Shown piece after piece: positions 61,063 through 64,000 of a stretch of DNA of 64,000 bases (position 1 is the first letter of the stretch; each line of letters begins with the position of its first letter). The position numbers and the translations under genes were made by a program. The notes beneath the pieces were generated by a model that did not search any database, had not been told where the DNA came from, and saw only the letters and a list, made by a program, of their open reading frames with translations. Location of the stretch: contig NZ_CP133152.1 in the NCBI RefSeq assembly GCF_036488675.1, forward strand, positions 434,001 through 498,000, given 5' to 3'. This stretch comes from Sinorhizobium chiapasense. GTDB taxonomy: Bacteria; Pseudomonadota; Alphaproteobacteria; Rhizobiales; Rhizobiaceae.

Positions 61063-62105
61063 TGGCCGTTACCCTTCAACAATCGAGCGCCAATTCCGTC
61101 CTCGAGGCACGTCGTGCGCATAACGAGAAACTTGCCCGCCGTGCCGATCAGACGAGAGTGACCTGGTTTCCCTTGGCGCTGCTGGCGATCCTTCTGGCCC
61201 TGCCGCTTCTGCAATTCGTGGGTAATTACAATTACGTGCTCCATCTTGTCCTGTTCACCGCCTCCTACGTGGCGATGGCCTCGGGATGGAACATCCTCGG
61301 CGGCTTTGCCGGTTACGTCTCGCTGGGCCACAGCGTGTTCTTCGGCGTCGGAGGCTATTTCGCCGGCATGCTGCTGGCGCGCTACGGCATCTCGACAATC
61401 ATCACGGCGCCTCTTGCCGGCCTCGTCGCGGCTGTTCTCGGCTACCTGGTTGGTCTGGTCACGCTCAAGGTGCGCGGCCCCAGTTTCATCATCTCGTCCA
61501 TCGCGCTTCTGATGATCGCCCGTATCCTGTTCGACAACTGGGAGTTCGTCGGCGGTGCCAACGGCCTGACGCTGCCGACCAACGACCTGCCCGTGCAGTG
61601 GGCAAAGCTTCCCTATTACTACGCGATGATCGCGATCGCGGCCTTCACCGTCTGGGCGACCTACCGCATCAAGCACTCCAAGTTCGGCCTTGGTCTCAGG
61701 GCGATCTCGAAAGACGAGATCAAGGCGGAAAGCGCCGGCATCGACACCCGCTTCTACAAGGTCATGGCTTTCGCCCTCTCGGCGTTCTTTGTCGGCATGG
61801 CGGGCGCGGTCTGGGGTGAATATCTGACCTATCTCCGCCCGAATATTTTTCTCTTGATCCTCATTTCGGCAAACCTCGTGCTGATGTGCATCCTGGGAGG
61901 CAAGGGCACGATTGTCGGGCCGGTCGTCGGCGCCATCCTGATCGTCGCGCTCAACGAGCTCTTCGTCGCCACGATGGGCGCCTCGGAGGTCAATATTCTC
62001 GGGACCGGCCTGGTGATGGCGGTGGGTCTCATCTTCTTTCCGCTCGGGCTAGTCGGCACGCTTGCGAAGAAAGGCAAACTGCCACGCGTGCTCAACTGGG
62101 ACTGA
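61059..62105 (+). CDS. ABC transporter permease, LivM type
   Basis: This 348-residue permease has a 35-residue cytoplasmic N-terminus, then membrane segments with GWNILGGFAGYVSLGHSVFF and the coupling region FGLGLRAISKDEIKAESAGI. ATGATG at 61059 overlaps the LivH stop; either Met may be used. Confidence 0.92.
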   Translation: MMAVTLQQSSANSVLEARRAHNEKLARRADQTRVTWFPLALLAILLALPLLQFVGNYNYVLHLVLFTASYVAMASGWNILGGFAGYVSLGHSVFFGVGGYFAGMLLARYGISTIITAPLAGLVAAVLGYLVGLVTLKVRGPSFIISSIALLMIARILFDNWEFVGGANGLTLPTNDLPVQWAKLPYYYAMIAIAAFTVWATYRIKHSKFGLGLRAISKDEIKAESAGIDTRFYKVMAFALSAFFVGMAGAVWGEYLTYLRPNIFLLILISANLVLMCILGGKGTIVGPVVGAILIVALNELFVATMGASEVNILGTGLVMAVGLIFFPLGLVGTLAKKGKLPRVLNWD

Positions 62106-62180
62106 GCGCCAGCGCCGCCCGAGCGGCCGTTCCTGAACCTCATCGATTGAGCCTTGCCGGAATGGCGAGAGGAGGAAGTC

Positions 62181-62954
62181 ATGTCGGAATATGCACTTTA
62201 CAACGCGCCGCAATCCACCTGCAGTCAACGGGTGCGCTATATGCTCCATGCCAAGGGGAGGACCTTCGAGGAGCACAAGCTGGACCTTTTCAGAGGCGAC
62301 CAGCTGAAGCCTGAATACCTCGCGATCAATCCGAACGGATTGGTTCCGGCACTCGTCCATCACGGCGCCGCTGTGATCGATTCCTCGGTGATCATGGAAT
62401 ATCTCGAAGACATCCTCGGCGACGTCGCGCCCCTGCGGCCGGAGGATCCGGTCAAGGTCGCGCGTATGCGGGCGATGATGCGCTACATCGACGAAGTGCC
62501 GACGCCGGCCGTGCGCGTGCCGTCTTACAACCTGGCCTTCCTGCCGCATTACCAAGCGATGACGGAGGAGGAATTCCTGGCGGTATGCGAGAGCAAGCCG
62601 CTGCGCCGTGAGTTCCTGATGAAAATGGGACGCACCGGCTTTCCGCAATCGGAAATGGATGAGGCGCTCGCCCGCCTGCAACGCGGGGTCGACCGCATGG
62701 CGCGCTGGCTCAACGAAAGCGGCGGGCCATGGCTGATGGGCGAAGACATGACGTTAGCGGACATCGCCATCATGCCGGTCATCGTTCGGATGGACGACAT
62801 CAATCTCGGCCGCCTTTGGGACGGAGCTTCCGCGATCGCTGCCTGGCTTGATCGCATTCGCGCGACCGAGGCCTTCCCCAAGACCTATTACCACGGCTCG
62901 CTGCTGACGGAGAAATATCCACATCTCCAGGCCTTGAAAACAGCGGCGGCCTGA
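62181..62954 (+). CDS. Glutathione S-transferase-family protein
   Basis: This 257-residue protein has the thioredoxin-like N-domain (NAPQSTCSQRVRYMLHAKGR, then NPNGLVPALVHHG and DSSVIMEYLEDI) and an all-helical C-domain. A Ser/Cys (PQSTCSQ) occupies the active-site loop. In a ring-cleavage operon it may act like a maleylpyruvate or maleylacetate isomerase or in reductive dechlorination; this is inference. GAGAGGAGGAAG precedes ATG 62181. Confidence 0.85.
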   Translation: MSEYALYNAPQSTCSQRVRYMLHAKGRTFEEHKLDLFRGDQLKPEYLAINPNGLVPALVHHGAAVIDSSVIMEYLEDILGDVAPLRPEDPVKVARMRAMMRYIDEVPTPAVRVPSYNLAFLPHYQAMTEEEFLAVCESKPLRREFLMKMGRTGFPQSEMDEALARLQRGVDRMARWLNESGGPWLMGEDMTLADIAIMPVIVRMDDINLGRLWDGASAIAAWLDRIRATEAFPKTYYHGSLLTEKYPHLQALKTAAA

Positions 62955-62981
62955 ACGCCGGCAAACGACAGGAGAAGCAGG

Positions 62982-63908
62982 ATGCAACATGTAACAGTCG
63001 AGCCGAAACTCATCGAAACCGTCGCCGACGTGACGCCGACCGTCTTGGCCGCGATGTCGCGCACATCGGACCAACGGCTCAAGCAACTGATGGACTCGAT
63101 GGTGCGCCATCTCCACGAATTCATCATCGAGACGCGACCGACCGAGGAGGAATTCGAATACGGACTGCGCTGGATCGCGGCACTCGGCCACCACACGCAC
63201 GAGACCAACAACGAGGTGGTGCTTGCAGCCGACGTGGTCGGCGCCTCGACGCTGATCGACCTCATCAACAATGACGGGATGCAGGGCGAGACGATGTCGG
63301 CACTGCTCGGCCCTTTCTATCGCGGGCAGGCGCCGGCCTGCGAACGCGGTGACTGCATTGCGCGCTCCGATACACCCGGTTCGACGCTCTATTTCAGGGG
63401 CAGCGTCACGGGCGTCGACGGCAAGCCGATTGCCGATGCGAAACTCGATGTTTGGCAGGCGTCCCCCGTTGGACTTTACGAAAACCAGGACGCGGAACAG
63501 GACGATTTCAATCTCCGCGGTGTGTTCCGCACGGACGCCGACGGACGTTTCCACTTCACCTCGGTGAAGCCGGCCGGCTATCCAGTGCCGACGGGCGGCC
63601 CCGTGGGCGATCTTCTGCGGGCACAGCGACGCCATCCGATGCGGCCTGCGCACATCCACTTCATCGTCTCGGCACCAGGCCACAAGACATTGATCACCCA
63701 GATCTTCTCGGACACGCCGCAGGCGCTGGTGACGGACGTGGTCTTTGGAGCCAAGACCCAGATCGTCGGCAATTTCGTCGAGCATACCAAGCAGCATCCC
63801 GACTATCCGGAGACGCCGCTGCCTTTCTATAGCTGCGAGTACCAGTTCAAGCTGGTCGAGGGCGAACCGACCTATCCGGTTCCGCCGATCTCCGGCAGCA
63901 AATCGTGA
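62982..63908 (+). CDS. Hydroxyquinol 1,2-dioxygenase (intradiol)
   Basis: This 308-residue protein has a helical N-domain (1-105) and an intradiol dioxygenase barrel with iron ligands Tyr166 (VGLYENQD), Tyr200 (AGYPVPTGGP), His224 and His226 (RPAHIHFIVS). The N-terminal length and ALLGPFYRGQAP favour hydroxyquinol or chlorocatechol dioxygenases over catechol 1,2-dioxygenase. It opens 1,2,4-trihydroxybenzene to maleylacetate. Catechol-type substrates are not excluded. Confidence 0.87.
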   Translation: MQHVTVEPKLIETVADVTPTVLAAMSRTSDQRLKQLMDSMVRHLHEFIIETRPTEEEFEYGLRWIAALGHHTHETNNEVVLAADVVGASTLIDLINNDGMQGETMSALLGPFYRGQAPACERGDCIARSDTPGSTLYFRGSVTGVDGKPIADAKLDVWQASPVGLYENQDAEQDDFNLRGVFRTDADGRFHFTSVKPAGYPVPTGGPVGDLLRAQRRHPMRPAHIHFIVSAPGHKTLITQIFSDTPQALVTDVVFGAKTQIVGNFVEHTKQHPDYPETPLPFYSCEYQFKLVEGEPTYPVPPISGSKS

Positions 63909-63920
63909 GGGCGTCGATAA

Positions 63921-64000
63921 TGAGCTTGTCTGATGCCCTGACGGGGAAAGTTGCAGTCGTCGCCGGCGGGTCCGGCGGCATCGGGCGGGAAGCCTGCCGC
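63921..64000 (+). CDS. SDR-family oxidoreductase, 3'-truncated by the window edge
   Basis: The frame begins LTGKVAVVAGGSGGIGREA, the SDR nucleotide-binding motif, and runs out of the window. It starts 12 bases after the dioxygenase stop, in the same operon. The fuller function cannot be read. Confidence 0.8.

Overview
This is a high-GC window from an alphaproteobacterium of the Rhizobiaceae, most likely Ensifer/Sinorhizobium or a close relative. The evidence is a pseudaminic-acid K-antigen locus laid out like the rkp-3 region of Sinorhizobium, rhizobial palindromic intergenic elements, an FtrA/FtrD iron-uptake pair, a MucR-like segment and many IS630/IS66 elements. The replicon cannot be named from sequence alone; a large secondary replicon is plausible. 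No tRNA, rRNA or CRISPR array was seen.

1-4128: the end of a pseudaminic acid (Pse) operon, pseC (partial)-pseF-pseG-pseH-pseI, all overlapping or nearly so. 4233-10633: a decayed IS630 copy that hosts an IS66 element with a passenger gene and a second, intact IS66 (8002-10483) with an 8-bp target duplication. 10731-14651: the K-antigen exporter rkpR-rkpS-rkpT on the minus strand. A 1,046-bp IS630 (13591-14636) sits inside codon 5 of rkpT and cuts it off from its ATG and ribosome binding site. 15018-29706: accessory polysaccharide genes. The plus-strand operon encodes a KpsC-domain/TPR/glycosyltransferase fusion, a second TPR glycosyltransferase-like protein, an AAC(3)-fold acyltransferase, a DUF4910-type peptidase and an Asp-box sialidase-like protein. 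The minus strand carries two paralogous ABA-sandwich proteins, an alpha/beta hydrolase-TPR protein, an SGNH hydrolase and a beta-helix lipoprotein. Three of these minus-strand genes have the same promoter: -35, 16 bp, TATNAT, exactly 8 bp, ATG. That predicts leaderless mRNAs.

30200-43357: ordinary accessory content: two Gly/Asn-rich secreted proteins, a winged-helix/TPR regulator, two SDR/LysR pairs, a NarL-type two-component system, an EAL protein, and remnants of MFS, GH1 and IS1380 genes.

43488-51124 is the most unusual part. It is a minus-strand cluster encoding a secreted Cys-rich protein, a GH19 muralytic enzyme fused to a MucR-like helix segment, a papain-like peptidase, an SGNH hydrolase fused to a metacaspase, a 38-residue exported peptide and a polytopic membrane protein. 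Near-identical TGTTACA operator-like sites lie upstream of both transcription units (51487-51502 and 45590-45605). I know of no described system with this gene set.

51697-64000: a phasin-like protein, a GH25 lysozyme lipoprotein and ftrA/ftrD (without ftrB or ftrC). Then comes a LacI-controlled catabolic operon (binding protein, LivG, LivF, LivH, LivM, GST, hydroxyquinol 1,2-dioxygenase, start of an SDR) with three TGCAATCGATTGCA operators. It probably imports and degrades a hydroxylated aromatic compound.
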